A stretch of DNA of 64,000 bases from Paulownia fortunei. Taxonomy: Eukaryota > Streptophyta > Magnoliopsida > Lamiales > Paulowniaceae. Positions 14,252 through 33,719 of the stretch are shown piece after piece. Each line of letters starts with the position of its first letter. Positions within the stretch are counted from its first letter, which is position 1. The position numbers were made by a program, and so were the translations under genes. Location: the NCBI GenBank assembly GCA_019321725.1, contig CM033106.1, forward strand, positions 26,214,118 to 26,278,117, read 5' to 3'. The notes beneath the pieces are model-generated. The model had not been told where the DNA came from. It did not search any database and worked only from the letters and a program-made list of their open reading frames with translations.

Positions 14252-14524
14252 TAATCAAAGAATTTTCTTGGTGGGTTCAGCCTTGATGATATTTTCTTGT
14301 TTCCTTTTTCTTTGTCTGATAATTGATTAACCCCATTTTTCCTTCTCTTTCTCTCTCTTTCTTGACCTTGTTCTTTCTTGTGAGAGAGAGAGAAATAGAG
14401 TTAACCCTTCAAAATCTTGCAGCAAACTGGGGACCTAAACTAAGAGTTTGTGACTTTGTTTGTGGGGTACTTTGCTTTGGTTCTGATTGACTCTTGTCTT
14501 TGTTTAACACACATATAGACAGAG

Positions 14525-14559
14525 TGGGGTGGGGGTGGGGGTGGGGGTGGGGATGGGGG
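14525..14559 (+). repeat. G-rich minisatellite upstream of TCP8
   Basis: Five or more GGGG/GGGGG runs separated by single T or AT. It lies about 310-340 bp upstream of the TCP8 start, in the 5' leader or promoter. A GA/CT-rich tract (about 14340-14395) lies between it and the gene. It is a candidate G-quadruplex on the template strand. Confidence 0.85.
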
Positions 14560-15845
14560 CTCTTCTTGTACATACAAAATATTCTATAAAATCTTATTCA
14601 TAAAATATACACATTATTATAATTATAATTAATATAATTTAATTTAATTTATAATAAAAGATATTATATTCCTCACTTCTCTTGTAATAAGGGAATGTGA
14701 AAACTGGCTTTGTTTTTTTTTTACCAAATTTGTTATGCTGTCTCACACTCAAAAATTAATTAATACTACACACAAGATCTCTACTCATTACACACTCATA
14801 ATATCAAAATCTACACTCACACTCACACGCACCTGGTAAAAACTAACCAACATCAGAAAGTGTTGAAATTTGACAATTACCCAACATGCCACTCTTCATT
14901 AGCCAGAAAACATTTCCACTTTTGCTCAATTCTCTGGTCACCTCCCACTGCAATTTTGCAGGCAGTCTTGTTACACTGAATTTATGTTTTTAACTTTCTG
15001 TAAAATTAGGACAATGGGTGGTGAATTTTTTTTAATTTATGTTTCTTTAATGATTGATTGTTAAGTGGTGATTTGTACACTTAAAAGTCATAGGTTGTTC
15101 CTGGTTAGACATGAAAATGGCTGATGCTTGTTGGTGAGTAGTAATTGGGGGGTGGGGGTGGGGGGGTGGTGAGGCCAGGGTGGCAGATGGGCAGTGCAGG
15201 TAAGCATCAGATAAAGCATCTAATGCACTATAGGACAGCTCATCCCAACTCAACCCCACACTTTTCCTTGTAATTTATATTCTGTTGTTTCTTTCTTTTT
15301 TTCAAGTAGTTTTGCAAGTATGAGCACTTTCCATTTTGATTAAACTGGGAAGCAAAATTTGGCTAAAATGACCAAATTGCACTTGTTCTTTGGTGTTTGA
15401 GGAAACATTCTATTTTTTGAGAGACATTAAACTTGGGGCAAAAAAAAAAATAAAAAAATATCATGTTCATTTGAGACCACTAAGTGTTCCTTTGAAATGC
15501 ACAAAGCAAGCTAATTTTTCACTAAATTACCATTTAGAGCTAAAAATTTCTTGCTCAAATTTTAACAAATGGGATAATTACATTTGTTAGTAATAACAAT
15601 TATCGAATATTCACCTGAGGAATTGATCTATTCAGTTGAAAGTGTATTCTTTTACTTACATCGATCATTGATAGAATATTTAATTGATGATTATTAATTC
15701 ATTAATGATTTTGATTTTAAATGATTGGTGAGCTCTTCCCTATCAAAAATAAAGCTGAAAAATGTCACTGCAGTATTGACATAATAATATATGTTGACTT
15801 CTCTCTTGAGCTAAAGCAAACTTATGAAAAGATTTCCTTAGAGTT

Positions 15846-16050
15846 AAAGACTCTCAATTACTTTTTTCTTCTATGACTTTTCTGCCTTATTCTTTTTCAA
15901 TCTTCTTGATAAGTTGAACAACCAGTAATCAACTACCCCTAAAGACTCAATTACTTTTTTCTTCTGTGATTTTGGGCATTATTTCTTCTTTTATCTTTTT
16001 GATAAGTGTAACAACTAGTAATCACCTACCAATGACACTATTAAAATGGA
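15846..16050. repeat. 103-bp tandem duplication
   Basis: Two diverged copies, offset by 103 bp. Each begins TAAAGACTC..AATTACTTTTTTC and ends near AACAACYAGTAATCAMCTACC. Intergenic, with no apparent coding content. Confidence 0.75.
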
Positions 16051-17065
16051 TTGTGCTAATTATAGGAAGGAGATCTTAAACTTTTTCAAGATTTGAATTT
16101 ACATGTACTAGCGACAAATTTTATTTTTTCAGTAAAAAATGTTAGCATTCAACGCTAAATGCAATTAAATACGACAAAAGTATTGATAGAAAACTTCAAT
16201 AGAATTTTGTCGTATAAAAACTAGTAGCACTACAAGTCACACGACGTAGGTAAGAATTTTTCCGGTGTTTGTTCCATTGTATCGATGACTCAAACAAACA
16301 TATTACTTCATGTTATGGAGAAGGGCAATTTTGTCCATTCATCCTCAAGAAAACCCTCCAATCATGTCACCTTCTTTTATAAAATTCAAAACCAACAAGT
16401 ATGGATATAAATTATCAGCCAGGCAGTTCCACCTGGACCCTCTTTCCTTCTTAAATATTTGCCTTTTGATTTGTACAGATAATCATGAAATATATAATGG
16501 ATTAAAATAACCACACAAAAACCAACCCACATCCTCATCTTCAATCATACTAACAATATTTTATTCAATTAATTTAATATACTATATATATATATATAAA
16601 TCTTGTCACAAGAAGTGAGAAGTCTCTCCTCTTTCCCTCTGGCAATGATAGAGGGTCCTTTTTTAATTCAAAAAATTGCCTATTTTTTGTACTCATATTG
16701 TACACTTGTTTCACTGCTTTTCTCAAAATGGAACTATGCCACCCTGTTTGGCCTTCAATAAATTAATTGAGGTCATGGAAGAAAATGGATAGTACAACAA
16801 AATTATTTATTGTGTATGAAAGAAATAAATGTATTTTGATATTATACTAACCAGAAATAAACTAGTATAAAAGTTCTTATGGAGTGAGAAATTAACAATT
16901 TTTTGTGGTTTGTTGTTATTTTATGTTCAGCAGAATTTTTTGAACTTTAAATTTTGTAGCCTTATGATTTAAGTCCTCAACTTGTACCATTTGCCAATGA
17001 GGCAAGAATCCAATAGAATTGAATATTTTAAAACATTAATTATCTATATCAATATATGTGTTACA

Positions 17066-17068
17066 TAT

Positions 17069-17131
<63 letters not shown>
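17066..17131. repeat. Palindromic compound microsatellite (CA)n(TA)n(TG)n
   Basis: A CA run passes into a TA run and then a TG run. Because CA and TG are reverse complements and TA is self-complementary, most of the tract is an inverted repeat able to form a hairpin or cruciform. Confidence 0.9.
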
Positions 17132-17308
17132 GATATTGACATAATTCGTGATACATTTTATTATTTTTATTTATCTTTTTAATTATTATTTTTAATATAA
17201 TTCTAATTTCACAGTCGATATTTGGAGCTTCTAACAGTTTGTTCGTATTACAAATAGAAATTTATTATTTTATTAGATACTTTAAAAATAGTTGATCTTT
17301 ACTGACAC

Positions 17309-17369
17309 GAAGGACGCATACATGCTTCGCACTATACATGAAGGACGCATACATGCTTCGCACTATACA
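17309..17369. repeat. 31-bp tandem duplication
   Basis: The unit starting GAAGGACGCATACATGCTTC occurs at 17309-17339 and again from 17340 with no mismatch over the 30 bases compared. Its base composition is less AT-rich than the surrounding DNA. Confidence 0.9.
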
Positions 17370-17850
17370 GAATAATTAACAATTTTACCCTTAAATTGAA
17401 TGTTAGTTACATCATATTCTTTAATGCAAATAACCTTATTTTGAATGAATGAGGAGATGCAACAATGTTAGATTCTAGTTATGTTGAGTCCTACAATTAT
17501 GTAATTGAACGTCTTAAAAATAGGAGTATGTGTTAGAGAGTAATATTTCTTATAATTATGTTACTATAACTATATTTTTTTGATAATTTCTATCTATACC
17601 AAACAAAGAAAAACATTCACATGAATGTGTCTTATTTGGTATTAACTGAAATTTAGGGTTCATTTGGAACCAAAGAGGATTAAAATTAGAAAACAAGGAA
17701 AAGGCCTCATTGAATTATGATTTGAGCTTGGGTTAGCCAGGCTCAGCCCAAGTTAGACATCATATTATAGGGGTTTTTACTTTTATATAATCATATAATA
17801 TCTAGTCCTATATAAAATTAGTTACACTTGTTTCGTATTAATTTTCTAGC

Positions 17851-18073
17851 TAAATTATAAAAACTATCATGAGATTTAACTTAATTACAAAAAAATTCAA
17901 TTACCTTTTAAAATTATAAATATCTTATTGAAATTTATCTTTATTTTATAAATATCTTATGTAGGTAAAATTTGTAAAATAAAAATAAATATTAAATAGG
18001 TATTTATAATTTATAAATTTATATAATTTTTTTTATAAATAACACAAACTTCAAGAACAATTTTCGTAATTAA
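17851..18073. mobile_element. Foldback (MITE-like) element, copy 1
   Basis: The left arm begins near taaattataaaaactatcat. The right arm, read in reverse, begins ttaattacgaaaattgttct and continues into matching TTTATAAAWTTATAAATA stretches. The arm sequences match those of the element at 62601-62893, so this is one family. No coding capacity. Confidence 0.55.
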
Positions 18074-21000
18074 CCCTAATTTTTTTATGGGCGAAAGGCG
18101 GGATGATAGGAGTTTTTTTCGCTCTGGTATTAAGGATTGAGCTATAGTTACAATTTAAAGGACAAGTTTATTCTCACAATCTTATTAATATATCAATTAA
18201 ATTGAAATTTTTTCATCATAAAAATGATTGATTCACAAATTAATATGCGCGGCACATAAGGCAAAGCACCCAAATCAGTGTAAAATTACTCATTTGCTCT
18301 TGTTGCCATATTAGTTGTGGCCAGCAGCAGAAAGTACAGTATATTTACTGTTCACATTATATCTCCCTTGTTTGGTTTTCCCATATAAATTACAAAAAAA
18401 AAAAAAAGATAAATTTTGAAAGGGACCCTTCTACTGCCCTTTTTACTTCCCTTCTTCAATTCTTCACAACCAACAAGAAAAAATCAAAAAAGTACTATAA
18501 TTTGGATCATATTTTCAGAAAATAAATAATAATGCATAGTACTGTCAGAAGTTATTATTATTAAAAGTCCCCACTTGGACTTCCTTTTTCAAGTAAAACC
18601 CAGTTTTTTCAGTGGTCAGAAAATTTTTGTGTACTAAATGTGTCAAAACCACTCAACAACTTAAATGTTAGTAATTAAAACCAATGTTGATTCTCATTTT
18701 TTTCTGTTCCCATTAACTTTCCCTCTTTTGGCCCCTTCACATCCCAGTATTTACCATCTTCTGCTAAGGAAAGTACAAGTTGTTATGAAACAATTAGATT
18801 GAAGTTAGTTCGATTTTAATTTTAATATTTTTTTATAAAAAATAATTTAAAATTTTTTGTGTATTAAAAATATATGGAGTATTGTAAGATACATTTGATT
18901 TTAGTTTTGAAAATAATATTTTCTATTGTAGATATCATGTTTTGTACGACTTTATTTGGTTAGTGAAACCACGTTATTATTTTAAATTATTATGTGTTAT
19001 TTTTAATTGAATATGATTGGACAATGTAAATATATGTATATTTTATTAGTAAGATGATTTATATATATATATAAAGATATAATATTTAATTTTTTTATAA
19101 TATTTTTAAAAAAGATAAAAATATATTTTGGATGATTCAATATCTGAATATTTAATTTTATTTCTCGAAAACACGGAACTGAAAACTGAGTGAAAACCAA
19201 ACACAGCCTTATCATTACTGCTCCAAGTGAAAAGAACTTATTAAAGCTGCAGATTCAACTTTTCTGTGACATCCCCATGAATGGCGGAGGGTAAAAGTGA
19301 AAAAATTGATGGTGTGAGATTTTTACATCGATGCCCCTATATATATTTTTTCAGTGCTTTTGTACCCTGTACTGGTTTTTTGAGAAAGTTTGATGGGTCA
19401 TTTTCAACATCAATGGAGCCTGTTTCCAAGGACCAAGCATCTAATTCTATGGTACATTTCACATTGTTGGCCAAAAGGAGATAACTTTGATTTTAGTTAG
19501 GTGCTGTACATGTTCTTGGAGTTCTAATTTTGAATCCAGGTAGGTATTGGGATAAGAGATGGTTTGATTGGAGTTAAAATTAAATTTATAAAAATAATAT
19601 AAGTATAATAAATAAGTGATATATAAGAAAAATTTACTCATTTGATTTAAAAAAAATATTAAATGGGAAAATGAAAGTATGAAGTCTAGAAGACATAAAA
19701 ATCTTCATATGTTTTTTTATTTGCAGTGGTGCCCATAATACGATTTTTTCTTTGCTTTTTATTATCTTATTTGTCTTTATTTCTCGTTGAAATAAATTGT
19801 ATATATGTTAATTTTTTTTTCTAGGGGTGTTATTCTTAGTAAATGAAAAAATTAAAAAATAAATAAACAAACAGGGTAACAACAACACTGGTGTCGCTAA
19901 TCCAGCTAGCTCTGACACATCGACAATCTTTAGTAATTATTAGATGTTGGCATTAGAAAATATTTCATTTATTTTCTTGTTTTTTTTGCTTACTAATTAA
20001 ACTAAAGCGGATGAGGTTTTCAAAATTTAAGTTCTTAGTTGATTATTAGTAATTAAAATTATTTTATTAATTTATTTAATTGCTATTGATGATTCTGATT
20101 CGCGAAAACCCAATAAACTAAGTTTAAGAAACCCATCCAAATTTATATCTCCGAACAAATATAAGATTTGATAGACTTAGTTCCTGAAGTCTATAAGACA
20201 ACAAATAAATTGAACTATAATATTTAATTTAATCCCCGTAAAGTCATAAGATTTAAACCATCATATTAACATTATAAATGTCTGATTTGTCCCGAACTTG
20301 TTCCGCTCGGGCCGAATTTTTAAACTTGTAAGCATAATTTAATTTTTATTTTCAAACTCGACACACTCATTTAATTTTTAATTTTTATTTTAATTTATAT
20401 ATATGTGTAATATTATTTTTTTTTAAAATATATTTTTTAGAATATTTTAGTGGTGTTATTTTAATTTTTTTATATTTTTATTATTATAAAATGCCTCGTA
20501 AGAATCTAACCTGAGCCGAGACTGTTTCGAGGGTCCTTACCAATCTTGACTAGCGGGTCCATCCTAACACTCAAGGAGGTTTTTGAGAGTTCCTCAAAAG
20601 TCAGGATGGTACTCTGGGATTTATCAAAAAACTTGGGAAGGTAATGAGATTCTCCCATTTTCATTTCTTGTTCTTTTTCTTCAACAAAATAATTGTTAAT
20701 TGACCCCAAATCGGAATTTAAAATTTCACTCGGACCCCTTGACAGTAATATATGATTTCAATCGAACCCAAGACTGTGTTTAGTCGATTACCAGCTTGAA
20801 TTATAATTTGGTAATAATGGGGTTACAATACACAATGTAATGTTTAAAATAAAAAAATAAATACAATGACAATTTTCAATTAAACTACACAATAATATGA
20901 TAAAATCTAGAATGCTATAAATTAAATTACCAAAAAAAAAAAAAAAAAGAAGTATACCAAACCCAAATTGGAGCCTCAAGGGCTGAGCTGGACCGGATTA

Positions 21001-22263
21001 GACTTGGGTTTACATTCGACCTCTTTATGGGCCTTTACTTGCAACCTAAATCCATCTGAAAGTATCCATAGCGGCCCCACCCCCCGCTAAACGAAATATT
21101 AGAATGACTACAATCAAGCTATTACGTTTTGTTTGGCAGGCTCTTGAATAGAGTATATAATCAGACTTGGTCAATTGTTTGGCATCTTGGACGTCAGCCC
21201 AAGATAGATAATGGGCCCGGCATGGTATCAGATTACATATCATGAGCTCCCCCACAAGATTGTGTAGTCCAAATCCATACGCACAGATCCACTAAATGCG
21301 AATTTACTTGCTTGCACCTCAAATCCGGTCTGATGTTATCAAATTACCTTTCAAACATGTATAGTATTTTTTATTTCAAGGGTATTTAAGACAATTTGTC
21401 ATTAGAATTATATAATCATTATAACAAAACATATGATAGCGAAATTAATCTGCTTTTCTAAATTTTCAATCCTACACTCCAAACACATTTTAAAATAATA
21501 TTATATAATTTATAAATAGTGTAATCCTACATTATCAAATTAATCTTATTAATCACATCTTCAAATCCAAACGGGGCCAAAAGTTATAATTTGCATTTTA
21601 AGTACTTACATTGATCATATAGACATTAGGTAACAGATGTGAAAGAGTATTATTATTTACCTTAAGTCTAGAAATAAATATCAATCAAATTTAAGTTTTA
21701 AAAACTAAAAACTCAATATTTAAAAACAAAATCGCAAACTGGCCCCAACTCGCCCCAACCCAAGCAAATTAACAAATGCAATTCAATGATAATCGAATTG
21801 ATCTTGAACAAAGTAAATTCAAAAATTGCAAATATTTGGACAAGAAAATTAGCAAAACTCGTCCAACCCAAGGGGTAAAATGGTCCAATCATGTATTAGT
21901 ATGGGCTTGGCCAGATTCGTATAATTACAGATCAGGGTCCACTGTCAAGCATCCAGCAATTTGTTAGTAAATCATGGGCTTTTGCATGTCCGCGGTCCAC
22001 CCAAGCAAGATATTGGGCTTGATTGGTATCAATCATAAGCAAGCCAACCAAACAAGTCCCTAAAGAGATGTGAAGAGCCATCTCGTTACCGAATCGGACC
22101 GGTTCTGTCTCCAATCCTGAACCGGTCTGGGAAAAACGAAAAACTGCCAGATTAAAACGAACACACCGTTAATTCTCCATTCTCCAAAAACCTCCAAATG
22201 TTTCAAAGCTCTGTTCCTTCTAATGAACATACTTTCTTGAATATATATGTATCTATACCCTTG

Positions 22264-22272
22264 AAACCCTAA
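22264..22272 (+). promoter_or_regulatory. telo-box (AAACCCTAA) upstream of YY1
   Basis: AAACCCTAA lies 51 nt upstream of the YY1 start codon, in the leader or proximal promoter. In plants this motif is enriched in promoters of translation and proliferation genes. Here function is inferred from position only. Confidence 0.55.
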
Positions 22273-22322
22273 CCCTTATTTTAGCTTATGAGGAGTATTT
22301 TCCGTTGATTTACGAAAACGGC

Positions 22323-28430
<6,108 letters not shown>

Positions 28431-28624
28431 GCTTAATATGCCAGTCTGCATTTGCATGTCCTCCTTTCTAGATGAACAGAGATATACATATTTATGGGAG
28501 AAGGTTGGAGGTATGGAGAAAATAATGAGGATGACAGTGAAGAGACTGAATACGAAGAGTAAGCTCAGTATGCCTGTCTGCATTTGAATGTCCTCCTTTC
28601 TAGACGAACAGAGATACACATATT

Positions 28625-29595
28625 TTTCCGATGAGACATGTATGATAAGAATAAGTGTTGAACATCTTTCTCAACCGGACAGAATAAGTTTGCAGTTTCT
28701 TTTCTGGCCTGCAGTTGCAAAGTAGCTTAAAATTTAATTGTCTGAAAGTTCTAGAGTTATTCAATGGCTAAATACGTTAAAAGTTAATGCAAACCAGGGC
28801 TGGTGTGAGTTGTTAGTGCTAGTTGATGCTGTTTCTTCTTAGTTTTGGGAGAGAGCAATGTGTGTGAGAGAGAGAGGTGAAATGAGATGTCAAATATGAG
28901 ATGTTTAGAAAAGTGATATGATGGGCAACATGGAAGGTGACTACTGTTAATGTTTGAATCTTGTCCATGCTCTTAATATAAAACTTATCTATTTCAAATA
29001 GAAGGTAATGATCGTTTTAGTTGAAAATATGGAATACTAATCGACTGAGCTGCATTATTCTATGTTTTAAGTAGTACTCCAATTGCAAGCACTATTGATA
29101 TAAATCTCTGGACAAACTAGTACAAGAGGACAGCGGATACATACACAAAAAGAATACCTCCAAGACATCTTGCTATGCATTAAATCATTGAATAATTGAC
29201 CACATATTAAGATTTTGATAATCACCAAACATTGACATTCACTGTCTTCACAGCTTCAAACATTATACGACTCCCAGCCAATAATTAGGCTAAGGCAAAA
29301 GATCTATTCGTCACCACCACTAAAGTTTTGAGTAAAACAAAACTAAGAGCCAATCAAATGATGATAGTGGTAGGAAAAGTTAAGAAGGAATGTAAATTAA
29401 AAAGAAAAATGATGTGAAAAATAGTTCAAGGGATGAAGAAGTCAGTAAAAAGCAAATAAAATGATTTTTCAATTTTCAAGCCTCTAAGGACTTGGAAAGT
29501 GTTCTAAACTACACAGCTGAAAAAATATGGCTAGCACAGTAGAATCAAAACTAAAAAACCTCTTCCACAAGTCTCCATCTTCATCGTGAATCCAT
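28625..29595. other. YY1 3' UTR/flank and convergent intergenic space
   Basis: AT-rich DNA between the convergent YY1 (+) and eS12 (-) genes. It probably contains both 3' UTRs. No other gene seen. Confidence 0.6.
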
Positions 29596-31836
29596 CTAAT
29601 GGGATTTCACATATTCGTGAACTATATTAAGGCCCTCACTTTCTTCCCCATAATCCTGCAAAATGATTAGACCATAACAATGATTAAGTTCTTTAGAGGA
29701 AAAAAAAAAGGAAACAGAAATGAGAATGTTTCAGCCTGTAGTAAACTATACAATTCATATAAACTTCTGGCCAATACCTTCACAACAACACAGGCGCAAC
29801 CGACCACCTTCCTTGCTTTTCCTTCAGAATCAATTTTACACAGCTGAATGCAGATCATATAGAGACAAAACAACAAAACATATAAATAATAAGGCCTTTA
29901 AGCAAACTGAAAAGAAAGAAAAACAAATACTCTCATAAAATTAGAAAAACAATTTGCATAAAATAAATAGCTGTAGAATTTATATGATAGCAGAAACATG
30001 AGTTTGTACTGGAATTAAGAATACAAGTATAGAGGAAGAAACCATCAGAAGGATTGCAGTATCACATCAGTATTGACACTCCAAGGTGTCTCAGACGACA
30101 ATCGTGAGAAATTTAAATCCATGATCATCCTTTGGCTTCAGATGAGATAGAGAATAAGACCCTTAGGTTTCTTATTTTCAATTTAACTTTCATCTGGTCC
30201 TTACAATGCCTTCTAATATTTTAGTGAAGTCCACTCAAAAACTGTCTTATAATATTTTACTTTAAATAGGTAAATAGAAAATCATTAAACTTATGTTTCC
30301 TCCTTAGATGTTCAGGTAGATATAGGAGAGGCCTATCCCAATTCAACTGAAGGAATTGTCTTGTAATATTTTACTTTAAATAGGTAAATAGAAAATCATT
30401 AAACTTATGTTTCCTCCTTAGATGTTCGGGTAGATATAGGAGAGACCTATCTCAATTCAACTGAAGGAATTGTCTTATAATATTTTACTTTAAATAGGTA
30501 AATAGAAAATCATTAAACTTATGTTTCCTCCTTAGATGTTCAGGTAGATATAGGAGACACCTATCCAAATTCAACTGAAGGAATATTCAAATATAGGGTG
30601 CTGCATTCATCTCTAAGGCATAGTAAAAAGTGCCAATGAGCCAAACTTCAGCCCCATAAGCTCATCCTACAGACCTGTCTGACTTAAACTAACTGAAATT
30701 GGGTCTCCCATCAAGAGAGGGGACAGAAAATAGTTTAATTCTGAAAAGGCAAAATATTGAAGCACACAGAGGTTACTTACTCCAGCCCACTCGCCAAGAG
30801 TTTTAGCACTAGGCACCGTTATCAAGCTGACATTATGATCAGCACATAGGGCTTTCACCAATTTAACATAATCTGCCTGGTCACAATCCTCTGCCAAAAC
30901 ACAAAGCTGTGCTGCATGCTTCTCAATAGCCTTGGCAGCTTCATGGAGCCCTCGTACAAGCCCACTATGAGCCCGTGACTTCCTCAGTACCAACTGCAGT
31001 GCAGTCATGATATCCATAGGCTCTCCAAGAGCCGGTGCTGGAGCCTCTGCAACAACAGCATCCTCGCTGGTAAGGACAAAAAGTAGTATGAATTAGAAAA
31101 GCAAAAGAAAAAAACTGGGAAAAGAACCAATATAACCCAATTAAGAAATTAACAATCTTTTTCACATTTTTTCAGCCCTTCACAAGAGAAATCCGTGCTG
31201 ATAGATATTGATGGACAGCAAATTGAAGTGTTGCAAGATGAGACACATTGAATGGCAGGTTTGCACAGAACCTCAAGCAACTTACATAAAAAAAAAATTG
31301 TGCATGGGTATTAAATGTTATCCAGTATATTTACCCAAGAAGGATAGTGAAACCATCCAATTGTAAAGATAAAATCAAAAACAAAAATCTCTTGGCAACA
31401 ATGCAAAACCTCAAAATTCAAAAATTCAAAAATTCAAAAACTGCTGTGTGATAGAAAACAAAAAGGGGTTGCCTTGTTTTTTGGTCTAAGACGAACCAGA
31501 AGAGAAGGCCCCAATCATTGAAGATAGTGCAAGGGTATGCAGTAACACAGGAAGCCATCAAACTTGGACAGGACAAATTGTGCAATACAACAAATTAAAA
31601 TTTGCAGTACTTAAAATACTACCCTCAAGAAAAAACCGACATGTGTGACCACAGAACTAAAACCAATATAGAAGTCTGTGAAAACAACTGACTTTTTAGC
31701 TTAGCAAACAAATTGGTCATACCGAAACGTATACATATTACAACTCATTTAGGACGTATACATTTCTGGATATCACTTAGGCATAAAAGTCATGAAAATT
31801 ACTTAAAAGTTAAAAAGTTTCAAATTACCCTGACAT
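29596..31836 (-). CDS. RPS12: 40S ribosomal protein eS12 (RPS12), complete
   Basis: Four coding exons on the minus strand: 31829-31836 (ATGTCAGG), 30781-31066, 29778-29843 and 29596-29655 (TAG at 29596-29598). They total 420 nt and 139 residues, the usual length. The joined frame reads MSGEDAVVAEAPAPALGEP, then TALQLVLRKSRAHSGLVRGL, QLCVLAEDCDQADYVKLVKA, SAKTLGEWAG, LCKIDSEGKARKVVGCACVV and DYGEESEGLNIVHEYVKSH. eS12 is a structural protein of the cytosolic small ribosomal subunit. All splice sites follow GT-AG. A 5'-UTR intron (about 31872-32259) is likely, with leader exons near 32260-32305 and 31837-31871. Intron 3 (29844-30780) contains a three-copy 114-bp repeat. Confidence 0.95.
30243..30584. 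repeat. Three tandem 114-bp units inside an eS12 intron
   Basis: Units start at 30243, 30357 and 30471 (TGTCTTRTAATATTTTAC) and end at 30584 (CAACTGAAGGAAT). Spacing is exactly 114 bp and the copies are nearly identical, so the array is young. It lies in the intron between the GEWAG and LCKID exons. Confidence 0.95.
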
Positions 31837-32334
31837 TTTCCTTCTTGATATGAACCTTGGGAGCTTCTAGCCTGTTGCCACGAATAACCAACACAATTAG
31901 GAAAATTTAGAGAAAAAAAAACTTGCAAAAGTCACAAAAGCTCTTTATTTTATTTTACCACATTTGCTTAAAAGTTTCAGAAGATTTTCAACTTTAACAA
32001 CACAATAATGGATATTCAAAAACAATAAAATAATACTCGAATACATAATCTGCAGAATCAACAGAAAACGACTCGTTAAGTAGATTTAGACTTGGCTCGT
32101 TCCAAATCAGCAATGTTTTCCACAATCTGACCATATGAAGCAATTCCAAACAATAACTGAAGTATATAACTCGTTCAGAAATAATTATACGCAAAACCAT
32201 AAATAAATAAATAATAACTAAATCAAATCAAATCAAAATGTCGTATGTATTAAATGCACCTAGAAATGGAGTGGCGGCGGCGCAACGGAGCAGAGCGGTT
32301 ATAGGGGTGGATGAAGTGAAGATGGGCGAAAATG

Positions 32335-32341
32335 CTTTATA
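32335..32341 (-). promoter_or_regulatory. TATA box of the eS12 gene
   Basis: Minus-strand TATAAAG. A pyrimidine-rich start region (CTTCACTTCATCC, about 32308-32320) lies about 20-30 bp downstream, ahead of the inferred first leader exon. Confidence 0.6.
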
Positions 32342-32360
32342 CTGTGTGAAATGCAGCCAT

Positions 32361-32369
32361 AAACCCTAA
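32361..32369 (+). promoter_or_regulatory. telo-box (AAACCCTAA) in the eS12 promoter
   Basis: About 20 bp upstream of the TATA box. Telo-boxes near the transcription start are a known hallmark of plant ribosomal-protein promoters, which supports the promoter placement. Confidence 0.7.
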
Positions 32370-32409
32370 CCTGAGCCTGCTGAGGGCACTTTAAAAATCG
32401 ATTTACTAA

Positions 32410-33719
32410 AATACCCCTTACACAACATAAACTTTTCTATTTTTATTTTTTAATGTTTATGTTTATTTTAGATAATATGAATATGATAAACAAATCAATA
32501 TGGTTGCTGGTTTTTATCTGTTTAATACTATTTATTAAAAATTATTTAGTAATTAGGGATGCATATTTTAGCATAAGCAACTTGTGTAGAGTCTGTTATT
32601 TTCAAGAACAAATATGGTATTTATTTTTGTGCAGTATTTTTGAGTCTACAATTCTTAAGTTTTTTTGGGGAAAAAAAAATATGTTTAGATGTTAATAATA
32701 TATCATATAACGACAAAATATTTAAATGAAAAAAATATAATAATATAATAAAAACCCAACAAAAGAACCTAAATGAATTTGTTTTATTTCCATTCCCTTC
32801 TTTTTTGTCTTGCTTTACCTTCTTCGTATCATAAATTCATATGGAGACTTTTGGTGATTTCCGAATTTTGGTTTGATTGTATCACTTGATTTCTTGTACT
32901 CGAATAATTGTATCACATTCTTTTAATTTTTATTTTATTTTGTATTGATATTCTAATCATAGTTTAATATTATTGGACTTGTATTTTAATATTTTTATAC
33001 TTAATTAACTAACAATTAATAATAAAATTATTTGAAACTTTATTGTACTTAAATTTTATGGCTACTTTTTTTTGAATCCAACGTAGTTTATATTAAATTA
33101 AATACAATTCGATTAATAATGAGAAATTTATACTAATATTTAATATTTTTATTAAAATATTATTTAAAGATATACTACATATTTTTTACACTTTGGTGAG
33201 TAAAAACCTTATAAGTAAAACGTATTAATTAATAAAAAATATTCAATTATATAATAATTTAATAGAGACTAAGTTGAATTCAAAATAGTCCTTAAAATTG
33301 AAGTACAATAAATTTTTAAATGAATTTACTATTAAATATTAACTAATAAGTTAAACAAATATTAAAATATACATATAAGTCTATTGATATATAAAATATA
33401 ATTATAAAATATTAATATAAAATTAATTATCAAATAATAAAAAAATAAGAGCAATTCAATCATATATTAGAGCACAAGGAGATGAAATGATATAATTGGA
33501 GGATAAAATGATGCATTTGAAGAAGCAGACAATATAATGATAATAATTAAGAGTATAGACCGCGCAGTGACATGAAACGAGAATAGGAGGGGTAAAGTGA
33601 AATTAAGCAAATAACAAAAACATTTGCATATTACTTCCTATTAACTGAAGAGACGTTCAAGATCAGGGGAAAACTAGAAACTACTACAATTTAGGAAAAA
33701 CAATAAAAAATGGCATTAG
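32410..33719. other. AT-rich intergenic DNA upstream of eS12
   Basis: Strongly AT-rich with runs of TTTATT and TAATAA. No gene or clear repeat structure recognised. Confidence 0.55.

Larger units (their letters stand above)
14560..22263. other. Intergenic region between TCP8 and YY1 genes
   Basis: No recognisable gene. The TCP8-proximal part carries another G-rich run (15147-15170). Further on are a 103-bp tandem duplication (15846-16050), a palindromic CA/TA/TG microsatellite (about 17066-17131), a 31-bp tandem duplication (17309-17369) and a foldback element (17851-18073). Two related stretches on the minus strand (about 21046-21255 and 21870-22050) are likely old repeat copies. Open frames here are short and unlike known proteins. 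Confidence 0.6.

Noticed and set aside
21222..21235. TGGTATCAGATTAC resembling an LTR-retrotransposon primer-binding site
   Set aside because: No paired long terminal repeats or gag-pol frames nearby; likely chance or an old fragment.
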